Below the pieces are notes generated by a model. It saw only the letters and a program-made list of their open reading frames with translations, searched no databases and was not told the origin of the DNA. The position numbers and the translations under genes were made by a program. A stretch of 64,000 bases of DNA from Blattamonas nauphoetae. Taxonomy: Eukaryota; Preaxostyla; Oxymonadida. The DNA lies in the NCBI GenBank assembly GCA_033064195.1, contig JARBJD010000052.1, forward strand, positions 62,001 to 126,000. Direction: 5' to 3'. Positions 10,351 through 22,617 of the stretch are shown here, piece by piece (the first letter of the stretch is position 1; every line of letters begins with the position of its first letter).

Positions 10351-13300
10351 CAGTCTGAATAGTTCAACATCGCAGGAAAATAATTCAAAATCGAACATAA
10401 TCATTCAACATCGAACAAAATAGTTCAACATCGAAAATGAAAAATTCAACATCAAACAAAATAATTCAACATCGAAACCGAATAATTTAACATCGAACAA
10501 AAAATAGCCTCTCCTTTATTTGAGTGCCATAAAGCCTGAATTGAAAATGTCATGACATCAGAGTCGAAATGGATTCGATCGAAGAAGCAATGCCTCAATC
10601 AGCTGGGACAATTTGGAACATTTACTTATGGGACAGTCGGAATAATTCAACATCGCAGGAAAATAATTCAACTTCGAACAAAATAGTTCAACATCGAAAC
10701 CGAATAGTTCAACATCGAACAAAATTGTTCAACATCGAACATAATAATTCAACATCGCAACGGAATAATTCAACATCGAACAAAATAGTTCAACATCGAA
10801 CAAAATAATTCAACATCGAACACAATAGTTCAACATCGCAACGGAATAGTTCAACATCGAACAAAATAGTTCAACATCGAACATAATAGTTCAACATCGA
10901 ACAAAATAGTTCAACATCGCAACGGAATAGTTCAACATCGAACATAATAGTTCAACATCGAAAATGAAAAATTCAACATCAAACAAAATAATTCAACATC
11001 GAAACCGAATAATTTAACATCGAACAAAAAATAGCCTCTCCTTTATTTGAGTGCCATAAAGCCTGAATTGAAAATGTCATGACATCAGAGTCGAAATGGA
11101 TTCGATCGAAGAAGCAATGCCTCAATCAGCTGGGACAATTTGGAACATTTACTTATGGGACAGTCGGAATAATTCAACATCGCAGGAAAATAATTCAACA
11201 TCGAACAAAATAGTTCAACATCGAACAAAATAGTTCAACATCGAACATAATAATTCAACATCGCAACGGAATAGTTCAACATTGAACAAAATAGTTCAAC
11301 ATCGAACAAAATTTTCAACATCGAAACCGAATAGTTCAACATCGAACAAAATAGTTCAACATCGCAACGGAATAGTTCAACATCGAACAAAATAGTTCAA
11401 CATCGCAACGGAATAGTTCAACATCGAACATAAGAGTTCAACATCGAACAAAATAGTTCAACATCGCAACGGAATAGTTCAACATCGAACATAATAGTTC
11501 AACATCGAACAAAAGAGTTCAACATCGAAAATGAAAAATTCAACATCAAACAAAATAATTCAACATCGAAACCGAATAATTTAACATCGAACAAACAATA
11601 GCCTCTCCTTTATTTGAGTGCCATAAAGCCTGAATTGAAAATGTCATGACATCAGAGTCGAAATGGATTCGATCGAAGAAGCAATGCCTCAATCAGCTGG
11701 GACAATTTGGAACATTTACTTATGGGACAGTCGGAATAGTTCAACATCGCAGGAAAATAATTCGACATCGAACAAAATAGTTCAACATCGAACAAAAGTG
11801 TTCAACATCGAACATAATAATTCAACATCGCAACGGAGTAATTCAACATCGAACATAATAGTTCAACATCGCAACGGAATAGTTCAACATCGAACAAAAT
11901 CTTTCAACATCGAAACCGAATAGTTCAACATCGAACATAATAGTTCAACATCGAACAAAATAATTCAACATCGAACAAAATAGTTCAACATCGCAACGGA
12001 ATAGTTCAACATCGAACAAAATAGTTCAACATCGCAACGGAATAGTTCAACATCGAACATAATACTTCAACATCGAACAAAATAGTTCAACATCGAAAAT
12101 GAAAAATTCAACATCAAACAAAATCATTCAACATCGAAACCGAATAATTTAACATCGAACAAAAAATAGCCTCTCCTTTATTTGAGTGCCATAAAGCCTG
12201 AATTGAAAATGTCATGACATCAGAGTCGAAATGGATTCGATCGAAGAAGCAATGCCTCAATCAGCTGGGACAATTTGGAACATTTACTTATGGGACAGTC
12301 GGAATAGTTCAACATCGCAGGAAAATAATTCGACATCGCAACGGAATAGTTCAACATCGAACATAATAATTCAACATCGCAACGGAATAGTTCAACATCG
12401 AACAAAATTGTTCAACATCGAACATAATAGTTCAACATCGCAACGGAATAGTTCAACATCGAACAAAATAGTTCAACATCGAACAAAATAGTTCAACATC
12501 GCAACGGAATAGTTCAACATCGAACATAATAGTTCAACATCGAACAAAATAGTTCAACATCGAAAATGAAAAATTCAACATCAAACAAAATAATTCAACA
12601 TCGAAACCGAATAATTTAACATCGAACAAAAAATAGCCTCTCCTTTATTTGAGTGCCATAAAGCCTGAATTGAAAATGTCATGACATCAGAGTCGAAATG
12701 GATTCGATCGAAGAAGCAATGCCTCAATCAGCTGGGACAATTTGGAACATTTACTTATGGGACAGTCGGAATAGTTCAACATCGCAGGAAAATAATTCGA
12801 CATCGAACAAAATAGTTCAACATCGAACATAATAATTCAACATCGCAACGGAATAGTTCAACATCGAACAAAATTGTTCAACATCGAACATAATAGTTCA
12901 ACATCGCAACGGAATAGTTCAACATCGAACAAAATAGTTCAACATCGAACAAAATAGTTCAACATCGCAACGGAATAGTTCAACATCGAACATAATAGTT
13001 CAACATCGAACAAAATAGTTCAACATCGAAAATGAAAAATTCAACATCAAACAAAATAATTCAACATCGAAACCGAATAATTTAACATCGAACAAAAAAT
13101 AGCCTCTCCTTTATTTGAGTGCCATAAAGCCTGAATTGAAAATGTCATGACATCAGAGTCGAAATGGATTCGATCGAAGAAGCAATGCCTCAATCAGCTG
13201 GGACAATTTGGAACATTTACTTATGGGACAGTCGGAATAGTTCAACATCGCAGGAAAATAATTCGACATCGAACAAAATAGTTCAACATCGAACATAATA

Positions 13301-16165
13301 ATTCAACATCGCAACGGAATAGTTCAACATCGAACAAAATTGTTCAACATCGAACATAATAGTTCAACATCGCAACGGAATAGTTCAACATCGAACAAAA
13401 TAGTTCAACATCGAACAAAATAGTTCAACATCGCAACGGAATAGTTCAACATCGCAACGGAATAGTTCAACATCGAACAAAATTGTTCAACATCGAACAT
13501 AATAGTTCAACATCGCAACGGAATAGTTCAACATCGAACAAAATAGTTCAACATCGAACAAAATAGTTCAACATCGCAACGGAATAGTTCAACATCGAAC
13601 ATAATAGTTCAACATCGAACAAAATAATTCAACATCGAAAATGAAAAATTCAACATCAAACAAAATAATTCAACATCGAAAACGAATAATTTAACATCGA
13701 ACAAAAAATAGCCTCTCCTTTATTTGAGTGCCATAAAGCCTGAATTGAAAATGTCATGACATCAGAGTCGAAATGGATTCGATCGAAGAAGCAATGCCTC
13801 AATCAGCTGGGACAATTTGGAACATTTACTTATGGGACAGTCGGAATAGTTCAACATCGCAGGAAAATAATTCAACATCGAACAAAATAGTTCAACATCG
13901 AACAAAATTGTTCAACATCGAACATAATAATTCAACATCGCAACGGAATAATTCAACATCGAACAAAATAGTTCAACATCGCAACGGAATAGTTCAACAT
14001 CGAACAAAATAGTTCAACATCGCAACGGAATAGTTCAACATCGAACATAATACTTCAACATCGAACAAAATAGTTCAACATCGAAAATGAAAAATTCAAC
14101 ATCAAACAAAATAATTCAACATCGAAAACGAATAATTTAACATCGAACAAAAAATAGCCTCTCCTTTATTTGAGTGCCATAAAGCCTGAATTGAAAATGT
14201 CATGACATCAGAGTCGAAATGGATTCGATCGAAGAAGCAATGCCTCAATCAGCTGGGACAATTTGGAACATTTACTTATGGGACAGTCGGAATAATTCAA
14301 CATCGCAGGAAAATAATTCAACTTCGAACAAAATAGTTCAACATCGAAACCGAATAGTTCAACATCGAACAAAATAGTTCAACATCGAACAAAATTTTTC
14401 AACATCGAAACCGAATAGTTCAACATCGAACAAAATAGTTCAACATCGCAACGGAATAGTTCAACATCGAACATAATAGTTCAACATCGAACAAAATAGT
14501 TCAACATCGAAAATGAAAAATTCAACATCAAACAAAATAATTCAACATCGAAACCGAATAATTTAACATCGAACAAAAAATAGCCTCTCCTTTATTTGAG
14601 TGCCATAAAGCCTGAATTGAAAATGTCATGACATCAGAGTCGAAATGGATTCGATCGAAGAAGCAATGCCTCAATCAGCTGGGACAATTTGGAACATTTA
14701 CTTATGGGACAGTCGGAATCGTTCAACATCGCAGGAAAATAATTCGACATCGAACAAAATAGTTCAACATCGAACATAATAATTCAACATCGCAACGGAA
14801 TAGTTCAACATCGAACAAAATTGTTCAACATCGAACATAATAGTTCAACATCGCAACGGAATAGTTCAACATCGAACAAAATAGTTCAACATCGAACAAA
14901 ATAGTTCAACATCGCAACGGAATAGTTCAACATCGAACATAATAGTTCAACATCGAACAAAATAGTTCAACATCGAAAATGAAAAATTCAACATCAAACA
15001 AAATAATTCAACATCGAAAACGAATAATTTAACATCGAACAAAAAATAGCCTCTCCTTTATTTGAGTGCCATAAAGCCTGAATTGAAAATGTCATGACAT
15101 CAGAGTCGAAATGGATTCGATCGAAGAAGCAATGCCTCAATCAGCTGGGACAATTTGGAACATTTACTTATGGGACAGTCGGAATAGTTCAACATCGCAG
15201 GAAAATAATTCAACATCGAACAAAATAGTTCAACATCGAACAAAATTGTTCAACATCGAACATAATAATTCAACATCGCAACGGAATAATTCAACATCGA
15301 ACAAAATAGTTCAACATCGCAACGGAATAGTTCAACATCGAACAAAATAGTTCAACATCGCAACGGAATAGTTCAACATCGAACATAATACTTCAACATC
15401 GAACAAAATAGTTCAACATCGAAAATGAAAAATTCAACATCAAACAAAATCATTCAACATCGAAAACGAATAATTTACCATCGAACAAAAAATAGCCTCT
15501 CCTTTATTTGAGTGCCATAAAGCCTGAATTGAAAATGTCATGACATCAGAGTCGAAATGGATTCGATCGAAGAAGCAATGCCTCAATCAGCTGGGACAAT
15601 TTGGAACATTTACTTATGGGACAGTCGGAATAGTTCAACATCGCAGGAAAATAATTCAACATCGCAACGGAATAGTTCAACATCGAACAAAATTGTTCAA
15701 CATCGAACATAATAATTCAACATCGCAACGGAATAATTCAACATCGAACAAAATAGTTCAACATCGAACAAAATTTTTCAACATCGAAATCGAATAGTTC
15801 AACATCTAACAAAATAGTTCAACATCGCAACGGAATAGTTCAACATCGAACAAAATAGTTCAACATCGAACAAAATAGTTCAACATCGAACAAAATTGTT
15901 CAACATCGAACAAAATTTTTCAACATCGAAATCGAATAGTTCAACATCTAACAAAATAGTTCAACATCGCAACGGAATAGTTCAACATCGAACATAATAG
16001 TTCAACATCGAACAAAATTGTTCAACATCGAACAAAATTGTTCAACATCGAACAAAATTGTTCAACATCGAACATAATAGTTCAACATCGAACAAACTTG
16101 TTCAACATCGAACAAAATTGTTCAACATGGAACATAATACTTCAACATCGAAAACGAATAATTTA
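10351..16165 (+). repeat. Forward array of 20-bp units organised in about 12 macrounits
   Basis: The basic units are GAACAAAATAGTTCAACATC, GAACATAATAGTTCAACATC and the 21-bp-class CGCAACGGAATAGTTCAACA. Every 430-610 bp there is a conserved non-repetitive segment: TAGCCTCTCCTTTATTTGAG, then GAATTGAAAATGTCATGACA, then ATGGATTCGATCGAAGAAG. Its anchor falls near 10561, 11090, 11655, 12223, 12691, 13155, 13765, 14211, 14638, 15103, 15549 and, divergent, 16240. Each macrounit then repeats the element's own left terminus (GGACAGTCGGAATAGTTC). The 79-86-residue open frames starting at each ATGGATTCG are by-products of this repeat. Confidence 0.9.
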
Positions 16166-16170
16166 ACATC

Positions 16171-16830
16171 GAACAAAAAATAGCCTCTCCTTTATTTGAG
16201 TGCCATAAAGCCTGAATTGAATATGTTCTGACAACAGAGTCGAAATGGATTCGATCGAAGAAGTAATGCCGCGATCAATTGGGACAATTTGGATCAGTTA
16301 CTTGTGGTAGATGAGAACCTTCGTTGACCGGAACGTCTCTTTCTTCACTCTGTTGCCACATGTCCATGCATTGAATCTCACAACTGCTCAACTTTCTCTG
16401 ACACGATCATCCATGGCAAAGTCATCAAAACATATGATGTTGGAAGTAATAATTGACAAACCCAATTTGGAAGGTGGTCATTGCTTCAGTTCCGACACAA
16501 AATCTGGTCTGACAGCCGTGGTCACGATCATGAACTGCAGTGAATGGAGATAAATGATGTTTTTGATGACAGAGGGGTGAAAATCTGAGTCAATCGGACC
16601 GTTTAGGTCTGAAGACCGAGTTTGGGAAAATCGACAATGTGAAAACAATTGTTGTCGACAATGATGAATGGAAAAGGGTGAAAAGTGCATTCTATCTCCG
16701 ATCGAATCTCCTAACAACGAAAAAATGTCTGTTTCTTCGTTTCTGTACGTAATTCACTTGTATTAAACGTGTACGCATCTTTGTTTGAATGTTCTGGTGC
16801 TTTTTTTGAGATACGAATTTCTTGTTCGAT
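16171..16830 (+). other. Unique core of the 7.8-kb element
   Basis: After a last divergent macrounit anchor the sequence is non-repetitive. It includes an 80-codon open frame (16311-16553) with no recognisable domain. It separates the forward from the reverse arrays. Confidence 0.6.
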
Positions 16831-18184
16831 GTTGAATTATTATGTTCGATGTTGCACTATTTTGTTCGATGTTGAACTATTATGTTCGATGTTGAACTAT
16901 TCCGTTGCGATGTTGAACTATTTTGTTCGATGTTGAACTATTCGGTTTCGATGTTGAAAAATTTTGTTCGATGTTGAACAATTTTGTTCGATGTTGAATT
17001 ATTCCGTTGCGATGTTGAATTATTATGTTCGATGTTGAACTATTTTGTTCGATGTTGAATTATTCCGTTGCGATGTTGAATTATTATGTTCGATGTTGAA
17101 CTATTTTGTTCGATGTTGAACAATTTTGTTCGATGTTGAACTATTTTGTTCGATGTTGAATTATTCCGTTGCGATGTTGAATTATTATGTTCGATGTTGA
17201 ACTATTTTGTTCGATGTTGAATTATTCCGTTGCGATGTTGAATTATTATGTTCGATGTTGAACTATTTTGTTCGATGTTGAACAATTTTGTTCGATGTTG
17301 AACTATTTTGTTCGATGTTGAATTATTCCGTTGCGATGTTGAATTATTATGTTCGATGTTGAACTATTTTGTTCGATGTTGAATTATTCCGTTGCGATGT
17401 TGAATTATTATGTTCGATGTTGAACTATTTTGTTCGATGTTGAACAATTTTGTTCGATGTTGAACTATTTTGTTCGATGTTGAACAATTTTGTTCGATGT
17501 TGAACTATTTTGTTCGATGTTGAACAATTTTGTTCGATGTTGAACTATTTTGTTCGATGTTGAATTATTCCGTTGCGATGTTGAATTATTATGTTCGATG
17601 TTGAACTATTTTGTTCGATGTTGAACAATTTTGTTCGATGTTGAACAATTTTGTTCGATGTTGAATTATTCCGTTGCGATGTTGAATTATTATGTTCGAT
17701 GTTGAACTATTTTGTTCGATGTTGAATTATTCCGTTGCGATGTTGAATTATTATGTTCGATGTTGAACTATTTTGTTCGATGTTGAACAATTTTGTTCGA
17801 TGTTGAACTATTTTGTTCGATGTTGAACAATTTTGTTCGATGTTGAACTATTTTGTTCGATGTCGAATTATTTTCCTGCGATGTTGAATTATTCCGTTGC
17901 GATGTTGAATTATTATGTTCGATGTTGAATTATTATGTTCGATGTTGAATTATTCCGTTGCGATGTTGAATTATTATGTTCGATGTTGAACTATTTTGTT
18001 CGATGTTGAACAATTTTGTTCGATGTTGAACTATTTTGTTCGATGTTGAACTATTTTGTTCGATGTTGAATTATTATGTTCGATGTTGAACTATTTTGTT
18101 CGATGTTGAATTATTCCGTTGCGATGTTGAATTATTATGTTCGATGTCGAATTATTTTCCTGCGATGTTGAACTATTCCGACTG
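16831..18184 (-). repeat. Reverse-oriented array of the same 20-bp units
   Basis: About 65 units of TTCGATGTTGAACTATTTTG and CCGTTGCGATGTTGAATTAT type, the reverse complement of the left array. It lacks the macrounit spacers and ends with the right terminus. Confidence 0.9.
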
Positions 18185-18186
18185 TA

Positions 18187-18761
18187 ATTGAACAAAAGGA
18201 ACTGATCTCTACACTTCATTCTGCCGCATCCTGGAGCGCGCCAACATCGATCTGGGACAGATCGCAAGCGTGGCCACAGACGGTGAACCCGCGATGATAG
18301 GCCATGAAAAAGGCTTTCTCGCATACATTAGACACTCTGTTCCAACAATCTACCACAAAACTAGTCATGCACACAAATACAACCTAGCACTTCAACACAC
18401 CTTCGAATCCCCTCAGCTGCCAACCATCTCTCATCTCATCTCGAATACAATCAAACTACTCCACTCAATCACGAAATCTCATCCCAATACGAACAGATTC
18501 AACTCAGAACTCCTTAGGCGAGGAATTCCGGCAAAAACACTCTCAAAACCAATCCAGGTACGATGGAATACATATCAAACAGCTGTATCCGAAACACGGG
18601 CATATTTGGACGTTCTTGGAGCAGTACTTGGAAGAGATGACAGTCAAGATGCCAATCCACTTCCAGCGTTCTTTCATTCAACAGCGAATCAACTTCGGCT
18701 CTCTATCGTTCATGATGATCTTTCAGAAGATTTTTTGGGACGTTTCACTTCGATAGAATAA
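18187..18761 (+). pseudogene. hAT-type transposase gene, 3' portion
   Basis: Translation reads FCRILERANIDLGQIASVAT, then DGEPAMIGHEKGFLAYI, then VRWNTYQTAVSETRAYLDVL. It carries the ATDGEPAMIG motif with the second catalytic Asp of hAT/DUF4371 transposases and the VRW motif that follows. A TGA at 18189-18191 (reading across the empty site, after MDN) interrupts the frame where families usually have Arg or similar, so the copy was also point-mutated. The frame ends in TAA at 18759-18761, short of the family's C-terminal dimerisation region, so the 3' end is truncated. Confidence 0.7.
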
Positions 18762-18810
18762 ATGAGATCAAAAAAAGCTGAGATCCATGGGATCGGTATC
18801 ACAAGTCTGT

Positions 18811-19400
18811 CCATATTATAGTCCTTTCATTAAACCCAACTTTTCATAAATCCGTAACATGGGGCTTGAAAAATATAGATCGGTCAAACTAAGAAAACTA
18901 ATATTTGGTTCTGCGCCGAAACGCCTGTGTCGGGAGAAAACCTCAAAATACCCACTTTTCCCCGTTAAAAAAATCGTTTTGGTACTATCTGAACAACCAG
19001 TGAATCGATTTCGATGAAATTTTTCACAAAAACGTTTTTTTCGGTGAAACGAACATTTTGCACAAAATTAGGAGAAAAAATTCTGGTTATTTGGGAAAAT
19101 CGAAAAAACCCATATTTTTCTCGACAAAACATTCTTAGAAAAAAATCAGTTTATTTTTTGAGCAGCTTTTGTCGAGATGTTTACGATCACAATGCATTTT
19201 ATTTGATTCAAAACGGATGGCTGGTTGTGGAGAAACGAGCGGAAAAAGTTGAGAAGAATGTGTGGATGCCTACAGGAAACAGTATTTTGAGGTTTTCTCC
19301 CGACACAGGGGTTTCGGGGCGGAACCAAATGTTATTTTACTTAGTTTGACCAATCTATATTTTTCAATACCCATGTTCCGGATTTTTGACAATGTACGGA
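18811..19400. mobile_element. R1-family inverted-repeat element
   Basis: From CCATATTATAGTCCTTTCAT, then AAATCCGTAACATGGGGC and GTGTCGGGAGAAAACCTC, through an AT-rich middle, to the mirrored GAGGTTTTCTCCCGACAC and CCCATGTTCCGGATTT. Inverted ends are about 100 bp or more. No coding capacity. The left flank up to CCATATTATAG is shared with the copy at 28920, so it belongs to the element. Confidence 0.75.
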
Positions 19401-20076
19401 TTAAAATCACGACTATTAGATGGTGTTCAAAAACTCTCAAAACTTTCAGAAACGAATATTTTCCAACTGAACATCCATATTGGTGAAAACTTCATGTCTA
19501 AACGATGTCTAGTTGTGGAGAGGTGATCAAAACAAGGTTTCAGATCCCGAAGCTTCTAATGCAGGGAAATCAGGGTTTGACCCCTTTTTTTCGCCCAGGT
19601 CCCCTCATGATTGTTCATTTTTCAAATAACAGTTATTTCGAGAGAAAAACATCCCAAACAACCAGAAATCAACCGAGAAAGAAAAATCTTCAACTGGCAT
19701 GGAGAAAAGTGGTCAAAACATGCTTCTTGTCGAGATCGGACAGGTCTGGGATCCTGCTCTGGAGGTTCGATTCCGATCTCGTTGGAGACTCGGAGTATGG
19801 ACAAACACTATGCAAAAAAAAGTTGGACCCCGAAAATTGGCTTTTCCAAGAACTATTGCATGGAATGAAAGAGGAGTCCAAAAAAGGGGGTTTTCGGTTT
19901 GAAACGAACTTTCTTTTTATGGTTTCTTCATGATAGAATGGGTTCATTTCTGCTTAACAATTTGTTCTTCTTACGAGGATTTGTCATGTTCAGAGTCAAT
20001 TGTGATGATGTGACATCATTGAACTTTCCTTCTGAGTGGTTTGTTGTTGTCGTATTCTATGGGCTCAGCTACACCT
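19401..20076. other. No supported gene
   Basis: A 142-codon open frame (19505-19933) has no recognisable domain and lies next to an R1 element. A 10-bp inverted repeat with a GGTTCGATTCC word sits at 19731-19781. Confidence 0.4.
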
Positions 20077-20960
20077 CTAATCAGATCGTTTGATCTCCTC
20101 AAGGAAACAACTCAGTCTTGTCATCTCATCCTCTGTGAAAGAAACCAGATTACCCTTCCTCCACTGTTGGATCTTGATCTTAGAACAGATAAGTTGTGAT
20201 GGTACGATCAAGTATTGGATTTCAGCAATTGATCTTGTTCCTTCAGGAAGTTGTGGTAGGGCAGAGGCCTCTTGTCGGATACTGACATTCTTCTTGGTTC
20301 TTGGAGGCACAATCTGTGAGAAACTGATAATTGTCTGTGTAGAAAATGTTCGAGTGATGCGTGTGAGCCTTCACAGATTCCAGTCGTGGTGCAATAGAAT
20401 CGAAGATGCTTTTGAGCTGCGAATTCACAGACATTCATCGGCTCGTCAGGTTATTTTCATCTCTTTCACTCAGGACAGTTTGGAACTTTTCTTTGGCCTC
20501 GTCTTCAGTTCTCGCTTGGAACACCCCCTCCATTGCTCGTTGAATATTGATTACTTCGTCCTCTGGGTACAGAGAGTTCTGTTTTGAATACTCACTCCAA
20601 CTGGCAAGCCACGTGCATTGTAAGTCCTGAGCTTTCGAGAATTATCAACGAATGACACCTCTTAGAGTAGGATCTTTGTCTACGACTACCACTCGCGGAC
20701 TGGGGGAGAGAACCTTGAGGAGTTCTGACAGAACATTGCTGTACTGATCTGTTGTTTCTTGTCGAAGCATCAGGTATTCCTGGATATTGTGTCGATTCCG
20801 AGAGATAATGATGTCAGAGTTTTGTCTCTGGAAGAATAACTTCGATTTTTGGGGCTCAAGAGGGAACAAATGGTAAAACAACTGTGAGACATAATTCTCA
20901 AGTCTGAAAAAGAATAAGAAAGTGGAAGATACTTGATAAAAGTGTGCATTTTCAAATGCT
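20077..20960 (-). pseudogene. Decayed MULE-type transposase
   Basis: Minus-strand pieces in shifting frames read QETTDQYSNVLSELL and PRVVVVDKDPTLRGVI (the Asp of the MULE VTDRD motif), then LQCTWLASW and ICEGSHASLEHFLH, matching the order fafl..Et..Y.wvL / vTD.d..l / C.wH / R.E..H..lK of Mutator-like transposases. Frames change several times and stops are frequent, so it is a remnant. Family call is by motif order only. Confidence 0.45.
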
Positions 20961-21654
20961 TTCTTCGGATTGCGAATCGATTGGTATTTTCGGAAAGAGT
21001 CTGTTTCAGCTCAACAATGCTCCTTATTCCATCCTTCGGGAGATTATTTCGGAGGATTGCTGAATAAAGAGCAAAAAAAATGTCGACCATTTTTTTCGAG
21101 TAGAAAGGGACAAAGAAATGGCTTGAGTTGGAGTGTTCAGTCTGGAGTGTGGAACGTCGAGAGAGAACGTGTGAGATGAATTGTGAGCAGTGGAAATGGG
21201 GTCCATTGTCCGACCACCACTTCAATTGCTGGATTTCGTCGAAGAAAACATGAGAGTTCATCTGACGAAGGCAAAAAATCACGAGAGAGGCAGATTGAGT
21301 CATATATTTTGAAAGAAACGTGACAATTTAAGTTCCATTTGCAGTGAAAGCCACAAAAGTCAGAATTTCGACTGGACATCGACCGAAAAATGCCCTCTTC
21401 TCCTGGACACGAAGGATGGGCAAGTTAGTGTTGTCTTTGTGATCTCCCAATATTTCAGCACATTCGATCTTCGAAACACATCCTATCACAGAAAAAGAGG
21501 AGTTAAAATCTCCTCCAATTTCACCCCCACCACCTTCACAACCGACATCGATTGGAAAAAGACTCACCTCCGACAGATTTATTCCAAAGACAACGAGTTC
21601 TTGCACTATTGACACGTTTTTCCTCCCACGAACATCCAACCTGTCGAAATCCAT
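20961..21654 (-). pseudogene. Decayed transposase-like gene with SDNGPHF motif
   Basis: In order: CPVEILTFVAFTANGT, a stop, then MTQSASLVIFCLRQM and KWWSDNGPHFHCSQFISHVL. This pattern (short hydrophobic strand, QSA helix, W-SDNGPHF) recurs in eukaryotic DDE transposase-like proteins, where the Asp of SDNGPHF would be catalytic. At least one in-frame stop precedes MTQSA. The plus-strand fragment at 27954-28596 looks like the N-terminal part of a related protein. Confidence 0.4.
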
Positions 21655-21659
21655 GCCAC

Positions 21660-22617
21660 AGAAAACAAAACGAAGGTCATCTTGATATGATCCTTCTCAA
21701 AACGGCATTAATCCTGATCAAGATCAATAAGGAAAAAGAAAAGAAAGTTGTGCAAAATGTGAGTGTGTCAGGTGAGAGGTCCTTTGTTCGCACTTTCAGT
21801 GCTCACGTCAGGGTTGTTGTTTGCTGGTTTTTGACCCCAAGGGGGGGTATCACGTCAACTTTTTGAAAAATGAAGAAAAAAAGATTGAGAAAAACAGAAG
21901 ATATTGAAGAGCGAAGACCGAAAATGAAAAAGTAAGTCACAGAAATGAACAAAAAGTGATTGAATTTCAAAAAAGTTCTCGGAGTTATTCCTTTATGTCA
22001 CAGCCTCCACTCAATGCTGTTCATTTCTGCGTGAAAAACAGGAAGGAACACGGAATGATCTTCAGAAATTCCTTTCATTCGTGAATGAGAGATTGAAAAG
22101 TAAAATAAACAAAAGAAGATGCGATGAAAACCTAATACAATAGAAGAAAGTGACAAAATGAGTGAAATCTCAAAGTACCCAAATGTGCTGACCAGTCAGA
22201 ACCCTGCCTGTGACGATCGATAAAGACAATAATGCCATTGCTTTTAAGGACCATGATGATCTCGTTAAACTCCGTTCACAAGTCACAACCAGGGCTTTCC
22301 ACTCATGGAGCCGACTTGCTCAAATTATTCAGATTCAACCTTTTTTATGTTGATATAATTCATGCGAACATTTTCCTTGGAGCATTTGTTATAATTTCAT
22401 CTTGATGGCGAGATCTGCAATTGATCACATCCCCATATTTTTCTCAAAGACTCAAGAATTCCTCCAATCACATTCTAGTTGTTCCACAATCAGAAATCGG
22501 TTCATGAAGTGATTGAAGAGATAATATTTTGACACAAACTGCCAGGAACGAGATATCGGCGACTCGATCTCTATCTTAACGGTCTCTCACCTTCAAAATG
22601 ATCTTCTCGATGTCTCC
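21660..22617. other. No supported gene
   Basis: AT-rich, with only short open frames on both strands. Nothing recognisable. Confidence 0.5.

Larger units (their letters stand above)
10351..18184. mobile_element. 7.8-kb TIR element made of satellite-like arrays, TA target duplication
   Basis: The left end is CAGTCTGAATAGTTCAACAT, followed by CGCAGGAAAATAATTC. The right end is the inverse (TTTTCCTGCGATGTTGAACT, then ATTCCGACTG). TA flanks both sides (10349-10350, 18185-18186). Removing the element and one TA joins a hAT transposase reading frame with LEEMD on the left and TKGTDLYTSF on the right. The interior is almost all 20-21-bp repeats in forward orientation to about 16165, a unique core at about 16171-16830, then reverse-oriented repeats to the end. 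No transposase gene is present, so it is non-autonomous. Confidence 0.85.

Noticed and set aside
10351-16170. Repeated 79-86-codon frames starting MDSIEEAMPQSAGTIW, one per macrounit
   Set aside because: They arise because each macrounit repeats the same spacer and the 20-bp units are stop-poor in this frame. Lengths vary with array length, and nothing indicates selection on the protein.
10351-18184. CRISPR-like appearance of regularly spaced short repeats
   Set aside because: Units are contiguous 20-21-bp tandem copies with no unique spacers of constant length, and the context is a eukaryotic TA-inserted transposon.
19731-19781. Hairpin CGAGATCGGA...TCCGATCTCG with a GGTTCGATTCC word as a tRNA
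   Set aside because: Only about 51 bases, with no D or anticodon arm and no acceptor geometry. Chance or a very decayed remnant.
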